From positions 21,518-85,517 of the forward strand of contig NZ_CALNWY010000016.1 in the NCBI RefSeq assembly GCF_940807255.1: DNA of 64,000 bases. Direction: 5' to 3'. The DNA comes from Mixta sp. Marseille-Q2659 (GTDB taxonomy: Bacteria > Pseudomonadota > Gammaproteobacteria > Enterobacterales > Enterobacteriaceae). Position 1 is the first letter of the stretch. Every line of letters starts with the position of its first letter. The notes under the pieces were generated by a model. It worked only from the letters and a program-made list of their open reading frames with translations, made no database searches and had not been told where the DNA came from. Made by a program: the position numbers and the translations under genes. Positions 27,628 to 35,790 of this stretch are shown in pieces.

Positions 27628-28745
27628 GCTTGTTTCTCTCCTGTCAGTAGGGCCTTGATGCTAAGAAAAATGATATTGAGCTGTTCCGGCGTCACACTGC
27701 GCACGTCAGCTTCAACAATGCCTTCATTGGCTTTGTAGCCACGGAAATAGATGGCGATCGCGCCATTTTTCAGCGCCTGGACCAGTTCGCCGGTGGTTTG
27801 GCCAATGGCCGCTTCGTCAAAATGAATCTCCGCACGGGCAATATCGCGGCCAGCGGCATCCCACACGACGCGCGCGCTGACGCCGTTAAGGCCATTCAGG
27901 CTGTCGATAAAGGGCGTCATTTTTTCCACCATCTGCGCGCCGCTCTCTTTTTCACGCGTCAGATAGTTTTCAATCGCCTGCGTCAGGCCGAGAATGCCCT
28001 CTTTGCCGACTTTCATCGCCCGGCCAATACCTGAGGACTGGCGTTTAACCCACTCAACGTATTGCTGTTTGCCAACTACCAGCCCGCTGGTCGGCCCTTC
28101 AATCGCTTTCGCGCCGCTGTAGATCACCAGATCGGCCCCGCTCTGGTAGTAGCGCTGTAAATCCTCTTCCGCCGCGGCATCGACAATCAGTGGCACATTA
28201 TGCTGGCGTGCCACCACGGCGGCCTGCTCAACGCTAAGGTGGCTTTTTTGTACGCAGTGGTGCGATTTGATATATAAAATCGCAGCGGTTTGCGGCGTGA
28301 TCGCAGCAGAAAGCTGATCCGCCGAGCATTCGTTGGCGTAGCCCGCTTCAACCAGGCGGCCGCCGCCCAACGCGACCATGGTGCCGACCGGCGCGCCGAA
28401 ATTGACGTTGTGGCCCTTCGGCAGCACGATGTCGTGCGGCACGGTCAGCGGCGCAGCATGTAAGTTGTCCAGCAGCCAGGCGTTATCTTTCACAATGACC
28501 GCTGCCACCGACTGGGCGATGCCCGCCGAGGCACAGGAAACCACCACGGCATTTTCCGCGCCGAGCAGTTTGGCAATGTAGGCACCGGTCTTATCCACCA
28601 GGTCTTTCATTTCAAAATAGTGATTCAGGCCATATTTTACCGTGTCCACGACATCCGCCGTCGGCGTAGAGACGCCAAGGATCGTCATGCGGCCAGATGC
28701 ATTAATGACCTGCTTCAGGTAATATTTTTCATAAATCGAAGACAT
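27624..28745 (-). CDS. SelA-like PLP enzyme, DgaE/D-glucosaminate-6-phosphate ammonia-lyase family
   Basis: About 373 residues, an aminotransferase-fold PLP protein of the SelA-related group (DgaE, YhfS, MJ0158). The PLP lysine is in VIYSGAKAIEGPTSGLVVG (about residue 225), and the Asp that pairs with PLP is in PLIVDAAAEED. Salmonella DgaE removes ammonia from D-glucosaminate 6-phosphate to give KDGP, the substrate of the aldolase next door. The start is ATG at 28745 (MSSIYEKYYLKQVINASGRM, the usual family N-terminus); it overlaps the amidohydrolase by 17 bp. The exact substrate here is inferred. Confidence 0.82.
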   Translation of the reverse strand: MSSIYEKYYLKQVINASGRMTILGVSTPTADVVDTVKYGLNHYFEMKDLVDKTGAYIAKLLGAENAVVVSCASAGIAQSVAAVIVKDNAWLLDNLHAAPLTVPHDIVLPKGHNVNFGAPVGTMVALGGGRLVEAGYANECSADQLSAAITPQTAAILYIKSHHCVQKSHLSVEQAAVVARQHNVPLIVDAAAEEDLQRYYQSGADLVIYSGAKAIEGPTSGLVVGKQQYVEWVKRQSSGIGRAMKVGKEGILGLTQAIENYLTREKESGAQMVEKMTPFIDSLNGLNGVSARVVWDAAGRDIARAEIHFDEAAIGQTTGELVQALKNGAIAIYFRGYKANEGIVEADVRSVTPEQLNIIFLSIKALLTGEKQA

Positions 28746-29862
28746 GTTTTGCTTTCCCTTCATCGGTAACATTCCACTGTCCGGCGACAACCGCCGCCAG
28801 CGGGACAAAATGCTGCTGGCCCTGTACGGTTTCCCCTTCTGAATCCAACAGAGGACGCGGCTCGTCGCTTAACGTAAACAGGGTAAAATCGGCATCAAAG
28901 CCCGGCTCCAGCCGCCCTTTTTGCGTCAGGCGCAGGCCGTCGGCGGCTTTCCAGGTGACGCAGTCAATAATTTGCGGCAACGTCATGCCGACGCTGAAGA
29001 ATTTCGACATCACGTTCGCCAGGCTTTTTACCGGGCCCTCGATGCGGTTACGGCAGTAAATATCGGAGCTGATGGTGTCGGGCAGAATGCCCAGCGCGAT
29101 GGCGCGCCGCGCCACCTCAAAACTAAAGCTGGCGCTACCGTGGCCGACATCGAGCCGCACGCCGCGCTGCAGCGCTTTTTTCACCGCAAAACGCAGCTCG
29201 CCCTGCGGGTTCAAAATACGGTTGGGTTTGCCGTTATAGCAGTGGGTAATAATGTCGCCAGAGGTGAGCAGATCGGCGATTTCATCCAGATTCGGCGGGT
29301 TGTTGCCGATATGCACCATCAGCGGCAGACCGCCGTTCTCCTGCTGGATCTCTTTTGCCAGCCGCAGCGGTTTGATACCGTTTTCGCCCACCACGCTGCT
29401 GCTGATGCGCGCTTTAATGCCCAGAATAAAGCCCGGCAGACGGCGCAGCGCAGCGCTTACAGCGGGCTTATCAATCTGGCTGAGATCGGCCAACTCGTTT
29501 TGCGTGAGGATCCCGGTGCGCGCGATATTAAGCAGCGCATAAACCTGCGTTTGCGCAGCGCGCGTCAGCTGATAAAAGTCATCAATCGCCTCTGCGCCAG
29601 TGCTGCCCGCGTCCACCACTGTGGTGACGCCGGTAGCGACGCCGATACAGTCCGCCTCATCGTGATAAATCGGTGATTTTGGATAGCAGTGAACGTGAGA
29701 ATCAATCCAGCCAGCGCTGAGATAGATTTCGCCATCCAGCACCCGCTCCTGTTTCGCCTCACCGCTTACTTCGCCAATCGCGGCGATCTTTCCTGCTTTA
29801 ACCGCAATATCAACTAGTCGCTCATCAACCAGCCGGGCGCGGCGAATAATCAGATCGAACAT
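28729..29862 (-). CDS. Amidohydrolase/deacetylase family metallohydrolase (EF_0837/AHA_3915-like)
   Basis: 377 residues, an amidohydrolase-superfamily TIM barrel: metal HxH in GWIDSHVHCYPKSPIYHDEA, the lysine that is usually carboxylated in GFILGIKARIS, further metal His in LMVHIGNNPP and DIITHCYNGKPN, and the late Asp/His region LDVGHGSASF. The family is annotated as deacetylase or dihydroorotase-like. In this operon it could remove an N-acyl group from an amino-sugar acid before deamination; this is inference. Good AGAAGGAG ribosome site. Confidence 0.85.
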   Translation of the reverse strand: MFDLIIRRARLVDERLVDIAVKAGKIAAIGEVSGEAKQERVLDGEIYLSAGWIDSHVHCYPKSPIYHDEADCIGVATGVTTVVDAGSTGAEAIDDFYQLTRAAQTQVYALLNIARTGILTQNELADLSQIDKPAVSAALRRLPGFILGIKARISSSVVGENGIKPLRLAKEIQQENGGLPLMVHIGNNPPNLDEIADLLTSGDIITHCYNGKPNRILNPQGELRFAVKKALQRGVRLDVGHGSASFSFEVARRAIALGILPDTISSDIYCRNRIEGPVKSLANVMSKFFSVGMTLPQIIDCVTWKAADGLRLTQKGRLEPGFDADFTLFTLSDEPRPLLDSEGETVQGQQHFVPLAAVVAGQWNVTDEGKAKHVFDL

Positions 29863-29909
29863 GACAACTCCTTCTGGCGGGCCTGCCCTGGCCGACAGAC
29901 CCGCGTGGT

Positions 29910-30554
29910 TTACAGCGCAACCGGGTAGATAGCGCCCAGCACCATCGCGCCAAGGATCGCGCCGCCGGTGATCGGTTTATTCCACAGATAGAACAGCAGC
30001 GCGCCTGCCAGCGAGCCAAGACCGATCGGAATGGACGCGCCCATCGCAGACAGAATGATAAGCGGCCCCAGAAAGCGACCAGAGGCATTACCGGCACCCA
30101 TCATGACGTCCGCGCCATAGGTGGAGTCGCTCTGGTTGATGGTGAATTTACGCGCCAGAATAATGACGTAGCCAATCGCCAGACCGATAATCAGGCCGGT
30201 AATCAGCGAGGCGGCGAAGTTAGCAACCGGGAAGACGATGCCCGCGCCCAGCAGCAGCGCCGGAACGCCCAGCCCGACGCCGGTCTGAATCGCGCCGCCA
30301 ATATCCAGAATCCCCACCAGCGACCCTTCAATAATGCGAGCAAACAGGAAGCTGGCGCCAAAGGCCGCTACCGCGCCGTAGGCGCCGGTTTCAATGCCAG
30401 CGCGCAGCATTGATACAAAAGCGACTTCGTTAAAGGCGCCGATGCCGTACAGGTAATACATATGCGTACCGGCAAATACGCCGGAGGAAAGCAGACCAAC
30501 AAAGATCGGGAATGACCAGTCGGCGTACCAAAATCCACTTTTAGTCTCGTTCAT
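29910..30554 (-). CDS. DUF4310-family membrane protein (EF_0832/AHA_3913-like)
   Basis: 214 residues, mostly hydrophobic with about six membrane helices and many small residues, for example GGAIQTGVGLGVPALLLGAG and SLITGLIIGLAIGYVIILA. It has the conserved-looking stretch GADVMMGAGNASGRFLGPL. It matches a small family of unknown function that always travels with the other genes of this cluster. It is probably one half of a two-component membrane transporter with the DUF4311 protein, whose gene ends 14 nt upstream. Confidence 0.8.
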   Translation of the reverse strand: MNETKSGFWYADWSFPIFVGLLSSGVFAGTHMYYLYGIGAFNEVAFVSMLRAGIETGAYGAVAAFGASFLFARIIEGSLVGILDIGGAIQTGVGLGVPALLLGAGIVFPVANFAASLITGLIIGLAIGYVIILARKFTINQSDSTYGADVMMGAGNASGRFLGPLIILSAMGASIPIGLGSLAGALLFYLWNKPITGGAILGAMVLGAIYPVAL

Positions 30555-30568
30555 CTCATTGCCCCCGA

Positions 30569-31345
30569 TTATTTTCCGCTCAGGCTGTTATGGATCATTT
30601 CAAGCCAGTTCGGCACGCCCGCGTTGAAGGATTCCAGCAGCTTCATATCAAAGCCACGGAAGAAGCCACTCAGCACAAACAGCAGAACAATGGAGAACAT
30701 CATGACTTTGGTCACTTTGTTCCAGCCGCTCTCTTCCACGCCTTTACCGATCAGAATGCCCAGCACCAGGCCCGGAACGGCGTTGCCCATGATCAACTGC
30801 GCCAGACCACCGAAAATCGTTGCCCAGAAGCCCGATTTTTTGCCAGCGTCGATCGCTGCCAGCCAGAAGATCACCGGCATCACGGTGTTAACCAGCAGGT
30901 TGGCGGCGGGAACCAGCACTTTTACCGCTGTCACCTGCAGCGCTTCCGGTACCGCCGAAGCGGTTGAGTTCAGGAAGGCCACCACCACCATGCCGATGAA
31001 GCCGCACACAATCGCCATCTTTTTCGGATCGTGCAGCGTTTCGGCGACGTTACGGTTTTTGATCATCAGCGCCGCGGCGCCCCAGTTGGGGATAATGCGG
31101 TGGTCAACGTCCTGCGTGAAAGAACCGGCCGCGACGGAAGAAGCCCATGCGTTAAAGAAGAAGCCGAGGCCGAAGGAGAAGTGAGAAGCGGGATCGCCTT
31201 CACAGGAGTTGAGTTCGCCCAGTGTTCGAAATGCGCCCATGCCTTGAGAGGTTGGCGCATGGAACATACGCGCGGCACCCGCGCCGACGCCTACGCCGAC
31301 CAGTCCCCCAATCACCAGCGACTTAAGCAAGATAATTAAAAACAT
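30569..31345 (-). CDS. DUF4311-family membrane protein (EF_0833/AHA_3914-like)
   Basis: 258 residues with about six to seven membrane helices. The N-terminal region has a glycine-rich helix (LVIGGLVGVGVGAGAARMF), then LGELNSCEGDPASHFSFGLG, which contains polar, possibly ligand-binding residues. Members of this family occur beside DUF4310, DUF4312 and SFCGS proteins in scattered Gram-positive and Gram-negative genomes. I infer that it is the larger permease-like subunit of the import system. ATG preceded by AAGGA. Confidence 0.8.
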   Translation of the reverse strand: MFLIILLKSLVIGGLVGVGVGAGAARMFHAPTSQGMGAFRTLGELNSCEGDPASHFSFGLGFFFNAWASSVAAGSFTQDVDHRIIPNWGAAALMIKNRNVAETLHDPKKMAIVCGFIGMVVVAFLNSTASAVPEALQVTAVKVLVPAANLLVNTVMPVIFWLAAIDAGKKSGFWATIFGGLAQLIMGNAVPGLVLGILIGKGVEESGWNKVTKVMMFSIVLLFVLSGFFRGFDMKLLESFNAGVPNWLEMIHNSLSGK

Positions 31346-31378
31346 CAGTTTTTCCTTATGTCTTATCGCCTAACGTTT

Positions 31379-31678
31379 TTATGGCGTGACCGTAAACTCC
31401 ACCTTGTCGGTATCAATCACGGTCACGTTGACGGTAATCTCCAGCTCCACGCTGTAGTTCCGTCGCTCTCGCGGCAGAAAGAAAAACAGAAACCTTTCCT
31501 TTCTGACGCTCTGCTGCGCTCGAATAACCTTGACGTCCTGTGGCTCGATACGCAGCAATACTTTCTGAGTGGATTGCAGCACCTTGTGCTGCACGCGGCT
31601 CAGCGCGTCGGCAAAGGCTTTACTCTGCGTATCGCCTTTACCGCTGACCTGAACCGTCGTGGTGAATTGCTGTTTCAT
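31379..31678 (-). CDS. DUF4312-family small soluble protein (EF_0831/AHA_3912-like)
   Basis: 99 residues, no signal peptide or membrane helix; basic in the middle (SVRKERFLFFFLPRERRNY) and beta-rich towards the C-terminus (ELEITVNVTVIDTD). It fits the DUF4312 family by size and by its fixed place between the SFCGS and DUF4311 genes. The function is unknown; a cytoplasmic partner of the membrane proteins is plausible. It starts 2 nt behind the SFCGS gene. Confidence 0.75.
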   Translation of the reverse strand: MKQQFTTTVQVSGKGDTQSKAFADALSRVQHKVLQSTQKVLLRIEPQDVKVIRAQQSVRKERFLFFFLPRERRNYSVELEITVNVTVIDTDKVEFTVTP

Positions 31679-31680
31679 GC

Positions 31681-32037
31681 TTAGCTGCCGTATTTTTTAT
31701 TCCAGGCCTGCACCAGCTTCTCGCCCAGTTCCTCTTTATCCATAAAGCCAAAGCCCAGTACGTTCGCGCCTTCGTTAATTGCCGTGACGCCTTCATCAAT
31801 AGAGCGCATGCCGTGTTTGGCTTTATAGCCATGCTTGTTTTGCGCGGTGATGGCGCCAGCGCCGCCGCTGCCGCAGAAAGAGATGCCGAAATCGGCGTTT
31901 TCTGCTTTCATCACGTCACCCAGCTTCATATCCGCCGCGACGCCCGGTACCACGACGGCGCGTCCGCCCGCTTTTTCGATGCCGGCCGCCACTTTTTGCC
32001 CTTTACCTAAACGATCGCCAATGACTACGGTTACCAT
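31681..32037 (-). CDS. Glycine-rich SFCGS-family protein (EF_0830/AHA_3911-like)
   Basis: 118 residues, soluble, starting with a beta-alpha unit (MVTVVIGDRLGKGQKVAAGI) and carrying the signature ISFCGSGGAGAITAQN near residues 51-66. The small Rossmann-like shape with a cysteine next to glycines resembles PTS EIIB proteins in outline, but I cannot show phosphotransfer. E. coli YhfU (DUF2620) of the yhf operon has a comparable role and size. Strong AGAAGGAA site before the ATG. Confidence 0.8.
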   Translation of the reverse strand: MVTVVIGDRLGKGQKVAAGIEKAGGRAVVVPGVAADMKLGDVMKAENADFGISFCGSGGAGAITAQNKHGYKAKHGMRSIDEGVTAINEGANVLGFGFMDKEELGEKLVQAWNKKYGS

Positions 32038-32092
32038 GTTGCGTTCCTTCTGTTAGATTTGTTGACTGCTGGCTGGCCTGCGCCGCCGTTAA

Positions 32093-32422
32093 TTAATTTG
32101 TTTTCGCGACTTCAAAATGAACCGAAAGCAGCCATGCTTCTTCACGCGGCAAATTGCCGAACAGATCGACGACCTGCTGCGCCAGCCGCATCGATTCAGG
32201 GGAAATATCCTCAAACAGTTCGGCTTCAACTTCCGGCAGCGGCTCGCCGGTTAATGAACGCAGCGCCATTGCGCGTACGTGGGAAGCCAGCATTTGCTGC
32301 TGTACCGCGTTGGGATAAATCGCTTCAGCGCTAAAAAGTTCATCGATTTGTTTCATCACCCGCTCGGCCAGCGCTTCAATTTCCGCATCGCTTACCGGCT
32401 TTTGCACCGCACTGTTATTCAC
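32093..32422 (-). CDS. Small solo PRD protein (EF_0829/AHA_3910-like), IS1 at its start codon
   Basis: 109 residues corresponding to a single PTS regulation domain: two helical halves with conserved His in ASHVRAMALRSL and WLLSVHFEVAK. Solo PRD proteins of this type open the same cluster in other genomes, and E. coli yhfY is comparable. The start is GTG at 32420-32422. This GTG is the first codon and is also inside the 9-bp target duplication of the adjacent IS1, so the coding part is intact but its native AGGAG ribosome site and promoter now lie beyond the 768-bp insertion. Confidence 0.75.
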   Translation of the reverse strand: MNNSAVQKPVSDAEIEALAERVMKQIDELFSAEAIYPNAVQQQMLASHVRAMALRSLTGEPLPEVEAELFEDISPESMRLAQQVVDLFGNLPREEAWLLSVHFEVAKTN

Positions 32423-32483
32423 CTTGCCGGTAATGCTGCCAACTTACTGATTTAGTGTATGATGGTGATTTTAAGGTGCTTGC

Positions 32484-32759
32484 GTGGCTTCCATTTCCAT
32501 CAGATGTCCTTCCTGCTCCGCTACTGAAGGCGTGGTGCGTAACGGCAAAAGCACTGCCGGACATCAGCGCTATCTCTGCTCTCATTGCCGTAAAACATGG
32601 CAACTACAGTTCACTTACACCGCCTCTCAGCCCGGTACGCACCAGAAAATCATTGATATGGCCATGAATGGCGTCGGATGTCGCGCCAGTGCACGCATTA
32701 TGGGCGTTGGCCTCAACACGGTTTTACGTCACTTAAAAAACTCAGGCCGCAGTCGGTAA
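32484..32759 (+). CDS. insA: IS1 InsA (transposition regulator/N-terminal transposase part)
   Basis: 91 residues, nearly identical to InsA of IS1, with the zinc-finger cysteines (CPSCSATEG...CSHCRK) and an HTH. Alone it represses IS1 transcription and competes for the ends. A minus-1 frameshift at AAAAAAC (32735-32741) fuses it to InsB to make the transposase InsAB'. Confidence 0.97.
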   Translation: MASISIRCPSCSATEGVVRNGKSTAGHQRYLCSHCRKTWQLQFTYTASQPGTHQKIIDMAMNGVGCRASARIMGVGLNTVLRHLKNSGRSR

Positions 32760-33181
32760 CCTCGCGCATACAACCGGGCAGTGATGTGATTGTCTGCGCT
32801 GAAATGGACGAACAGTGGGGCTACGTCGGTGCTAAATCACGTCAGCGCTGGCTGTTTTACGCGTATGACAGGATACGGAGGACGGTTGTGGCGCACGTCT
32901 TCGGTGAACGCACTCTGGCCACACTGGAGCGTCTTCTGAGCCTGCTGTCGGCCTTTGAGGTCGTGGTATGGATGACGGATGGCTGGCCGCTGTACGAATC
33001 ACACCTGAAGGGAAAGCTGCACGTTATCAGCAAGCGTTACACTCAGCGCATTGAGCGACATAACCTGAATCTGAGACAACATCTGGCAAGGCTGGGACGG
33101 AAGTCACTGTCGTTCTCAAAATCGGTGGAGCTGCATGACAAGGTCATCGGGCATTATCTGAACATAAAACACTATCAGTAA
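32678..33181 (+). CDS. insB: IS1 InsB (catalytic part of the InsAB' transposase)
   Basis: 167 residues, the normal InsB length. It contains the catalytic DDE region, for example [14 protein letters not shown] and [13 protein letters not shown], and ends LNIKHYQ. The active transposase is the InsA-InsB fusion; a free InsB product is usually not made. No stop or frameshift damage is seen. Confidence 0.96.
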   Translation: MSRQCTHYGRWPQHGFTSLKKLRPQSVTSRIQPGSDVIVCAEMDEQWGYVGAKSRQRWLFYAYDRIRRTVVAHVFGERTLATLERLLSLLSAFEVVVWMTDGWPLYESHLKGKLHVISKRYTQRIERHNLNLRQHLARLGRKSLSFSKSVELHDKVIGHYLNIKHYQ

Positions 33182-33196
33182 GTTGGAGTCATTACC

Positions 33197-33630
33197 CACC
33201 TTGCCTACTCCTGATTACCTGAAATTCCATTTGTTTCGCGTTGAAAACAAAGTAGCGCTATCGCCTAATCCTTTGTAGCCCGACTTTTTCCGCCACAAAG
33301 TGGAAATAGCGGCACGTGAAGTGAGCGAGGTCGCAAAAAAATCAGGTTGTGCGTAATAAAGGGGATAAAAATAGATTTCGCGCAATAAAGCACGCTGAAA
33401 TACACGGATTAAGAATAATTGACGTCGGTCAGAAAAAAGAGCGAAAGGGAAAAATAGGCAGCAATAAGAAAAGGTTATTAATAAAACGGAAAGGAGAGCA
33501 TATTGAAGCAAGTAATAAGGAGCATTTATTTAGCCCGTTAACAATTTCCAGCTAAATAATTAAAAGTTTCAACGCGTATTACCAATAAAAAACCGGGCAC
33601 GCCAGGCTGCCCGGTTTTTATGAACAGGAT
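33197..33630. promoter_or_regulatory. Detached leader/promoter region of the accessory operon, and pmbA downstream region
   Basis: A 434-nt gap. On the minus strand the first bases beyond the IS1 duplication read CAGGAGTAGGCAAG before the former GTG start, a good ribosome site. Further upstream are a CCAC-AAA-GTGG dyad (33293-33303) and a copy of a dispersed repeat (33245-33284). The 33340-33560 part is purine-rich on the plus strand and has no convincing gene. The pmbA terminator occupies 33587-33620. Confidence 0.6.
33587..33620. terminator. pmbA terminator
   Basis: AACCGGGCA at 33591-33599 pairs with TGCCCGGTT at 33608-33616, with A and T runs on either side. It lies just downstream of pmbA on the minus strand. 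Confidence 0.85.
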
Positions 33631-34971
33631 TTACTGTCCGGCAATGCTCATTTCAGGCAGCAACACCGAGCCGCACTGAATATTACTGCGCGTCTCAATA
33701 TCATTACCGACGGTGACAATATTACGCCACATATCTTTCAGGTTGCCGGCAATGGTAATCTCGCTGACCGGATACTGGATCTCTCCATTTTCCACCCAGA
33801 ATCCCGCCGCGCCGCGCGAATAGTCGCCGGTGATACCGCTCACGCCCTGTCCCATCAGCTCAGTTACCACCAGGCCTTTACCCATTTGCTTAAGCAAATC
33901 GTCAAAGCTGCTGCCCTGACCGGCGATGCGCCAGTTATGAATGCCGCCCGCGTGACCGGTGCTTTTCAGGCCCAGCTTGCGCGCGGCGTAGCTGGTCAGC
34001 AACCAGGTTTGCAGCACGCCATCTTTGATAATTTCCCGATCCTGCGTGCGCACGCCTTCGCTGTCAAACGGCGTGGAGGCCAGTCCTTTCAGCAGATGCG
34101 GTTTTTCTTCAATGGTCAGCCATTCCGGCAGGATTTGCGTACCCAGCGCATCAAGCAGGAAGGTCGATTTACGGTAAACGCTGCTGCCGCTGATGGCGCC
34201 GACCAGGTGTCCGAACAGGCCGGTAGCCACTTCCGGCGCGAACAGCACCGGCGCTTTCATGGTCGGCAGCTTGCGCGGTGCCAGACGCGACAGGGTACGA
34301 CGCGCGCACTCCTGACCCACCCATTCCGGCGACTGGAGGTCTTCCAGCGCGCGACCAATGGTATAAGCATAATCGCGCTCCATATCGCCTTCAGCTTCAG
34401 CGATAACACAGCTGGAGAGCGAATGGCGGCTGGAACAATAGCTTTGCAGCATGCCGTGGCTGTTGCCGAAAACTTTAATGCCGACGTGGCTGTTAAAGCT
34501 GCCGCCTTCGGTATTGGTAATGCGTTTATCCGCCTGCAGCGAAGCCTGTTCGGCGCGCGCCGCCAATTCGATCGCTTTATCAGGATCGATCTCCCATGGA
34601 TGGAACAGATCGAGATCCGGCGCGTCAAACGCCAACAGCTCGCGATCGGCCATGCCGGCAAAAGGATCGGGCGAGGTGTAACGGGCGATATCGACCGCCG
34701 CCTGTACGGTGCGCTGAATGGCGTCCGGGCTGAGATCGGTAGAAGAGGCGCTGCCTTTACGATTCTGGTAATAGACGGTAATACCCAGCGCGCCATCGCT
34801 GTTGAATTCAACGTTTTCGACTTCACCATAGCGGGTGCTGACGCCAATACCCGTGGTTTTACTGACCGCCACCTCAGCGCCGTCAGTGCCTGCTTTCGCC
34901 AATTCCAGCGCCTGGGCAACCGCCTGCTCCAGCACTTTTCGTTGTTCTGCAACCTGAGAGAGTATTTTCAT
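33631..34971 (-). CDS. pmbA: PmbA/TldE, subunit of the TldD-TldE metalloprotease
   Basis: About 446 residues, full length and close to E. coli PmbA ([40 protein letters not shown]; ends LPEMSIAGQ). TldE forms a heterodimer with TldD that cuts unfolded or leader peptides, for example in microcin B17 maturation and CcdA turnover. The ATG at 34971 is chosen because [17 protein letters not shown] aligns with the family N-terminus; a longer frame exists. Divergent from yjgA as in E. coli. Confidence 0.96.
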   Translation of the reverse strand: MKILSQVAEQRKVLEQAVAQALELAKAGTDGAEVAVSKTTGIGVSTRYGEVENVEFNSDGALGITVYYQNRKGSASSTDLSPDAIQRTVQAAVDIARYTSPDPFAGMADRELLAFDAPDLDLFHPWEIDPDKAIELAARAEQASLQADKRITNTEGGSFNSHVGIKVFGNSHGMLQSYCSSRHSLSSCVIAEAEGDMERDYAYTIGRALEDLQSPEWVGQECARRTLSRLAPRKLPTMKAPVLFAPEVATGLFGHLVGAISGSSVYRKSTFLLDALGTQILPEWLTIEEKPHLLKGLASTPFDSEGVRTQDREIIKDGVLQTWLLTSYAARKLGLKSTGHAGGIHNWRIAGQGSSFDDLLKQMGKGLVVTELMGQGVSGITGDYSRGAAGFWVENGEIQYPVSEITIAGNLKDMWRNIVTVGNDIETRSNIQCGSVLLPEMSIAGQ

Positions 34972-35148
34972 TGACCTACCATAATATGATGAGTACGGTC
35001 TGCCTGCGTCGGCTAAGCCTTTGACTGAGCCGATCTTGCACGGCAACGCGCGAGTTGTATCCTTATCTGGAGTCTAACAGAGTCAGAGAACAATTTCGCA
35101 GTAGCCGCGTAACCTGATAGCATTAGCCTCTTTTTCAGGAGCCTGATA

Positions 35149-35694
35149 ATGACGAAACACCCCGAAGAGTGGCTCGACGACGTACCGGATAATCAAGAAG
35201 AAGAAGATGAAGAGATTATCTGGGTCAGTAAGAGTGAGATTAAACGTGATGCCGAGGAGCTGAAGCGACTTGGTGCGGAGATGGTGGATTTGGGGAAAAA
35301 CTCCCTCGATCGCCTGCCGCTGGATGAAGAGTTGCGCGACGCCATTGAACTGGCGCAGCGTATTAAAAAAGAGGGCCGTCGTCGCCAGCTCCAGCTGATC
35401 GGCAAGCTGCTGCGCGCACGCGATCCCGATCCGATCTACCAGGCGCTGGATAAGCTTAAGAACCGCCATAACCAGCAGGTTGCGCTGTTCCATAAGCTGG
35501 AAGCCTTGCGCGATCGTTTGGTGGAACAGGGCGACGATGCGATGGCCGAGGTGCTGAACCTCTATCCGCAGGCCGACCGTCAGCAGCTGCGCAGCATGAT
35601 CCGCAACGCGCAGAAAGAGAAAGCGGCGAACAAACCGCCAAAATCTTATCGCCAGATTTTCCAGTATTTGCGCGAGCTGGCCGAAGCCTCTTAA
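35149..35694 (+). CDS. darP: DarP (YjgA), 50S ribosome assembly factor
   Basis: 181 residues of the DUF615 family, helical and highly charged, with an acidic N-terminus ([20 protein letters not shown]) and the conserved core [20 protein letters not shown]. It binds late 50S precursors near the peptidyl-transferase centre and helps assembly. An AGGAG site precedes the ATG. Divergent from pmbA. Confidence 0.95.
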   Translation: MTKHPEEWLDDVPDNQEEEDEEIIWVSKSEIKRDAEELKRLGAEMVDLGKNSLDRLPLDEELRDAIELAQRIKKEGRRRQLQLIGKLLRARDPDPIYQALDKLKNRHNQQVALFHKLEALRDRLVEQGDDAMAEVLNLYPQADRQQLRSMIRNAQKEKAANKPPKSYRQIFQYLRELAEAS

Positions 35695-35751
35695 TAAAGC
35701 ATTGGCCTGAGCCGTTTACGGGCGCCCTGCTACAGGCCCCGTAAAGCATTT

Positions 35752-35781
35752 CCGCGCCGTTACCGGCGCGGTTTATCTTTT
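35752..35781. terminator. Terminator between yjgA and mpl
   Basis: CCGCGCCG at 35752-35759 pairs with CGGCGCGG at 35764-35771, followed by TTTATCTTTT. It separates the convergent yjgA and mpl. Confidence 0.8.
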
Positions 35782-35790
35782 GTCGCCCCG

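Larger units (their letters stand above)
32429..33196 (+). mobile_element. IS1: Complete IS1 insertion sequence (768 bp)
   Basis: The element begins GGTAATGCTGCCAACTTACTG and ends CAGTAAGTTGGAGTCATTACC, the IS1 terminal inverted repeats. Its length of exactly 768 bp is canonical. It carries intact insA and insB with the A6C frameshift signal at 32735-32741. It sits between the PRD gene and its leader region, in opposite orientation to the operon. Both genes are full length, so it should be able to transpose. Confidence 0.98.
32420..33205. repeat. 9-bp target-site duplication of IS1
   Basis: CACCTTGCC is present directly before (32420-32428) and after (33197-33205) the element. Nine bases is the usual IS1 target duplication. 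The identical copies indicate a simple, fairly recent insertion. Confidence 0.97.

Noticed and set aside
33349..33555. 68-codon plus-strand frame upstream of the accessory operon
   Set aside because: Lys/Arg-rich product from a purine-rich tract with no ribosome site or recognisable motif.
33886..34974. 362-codon plus-strand frame opposite pmbA
   Set aside because: Shadow frame; pmbA on the other strand is conserved end to end.
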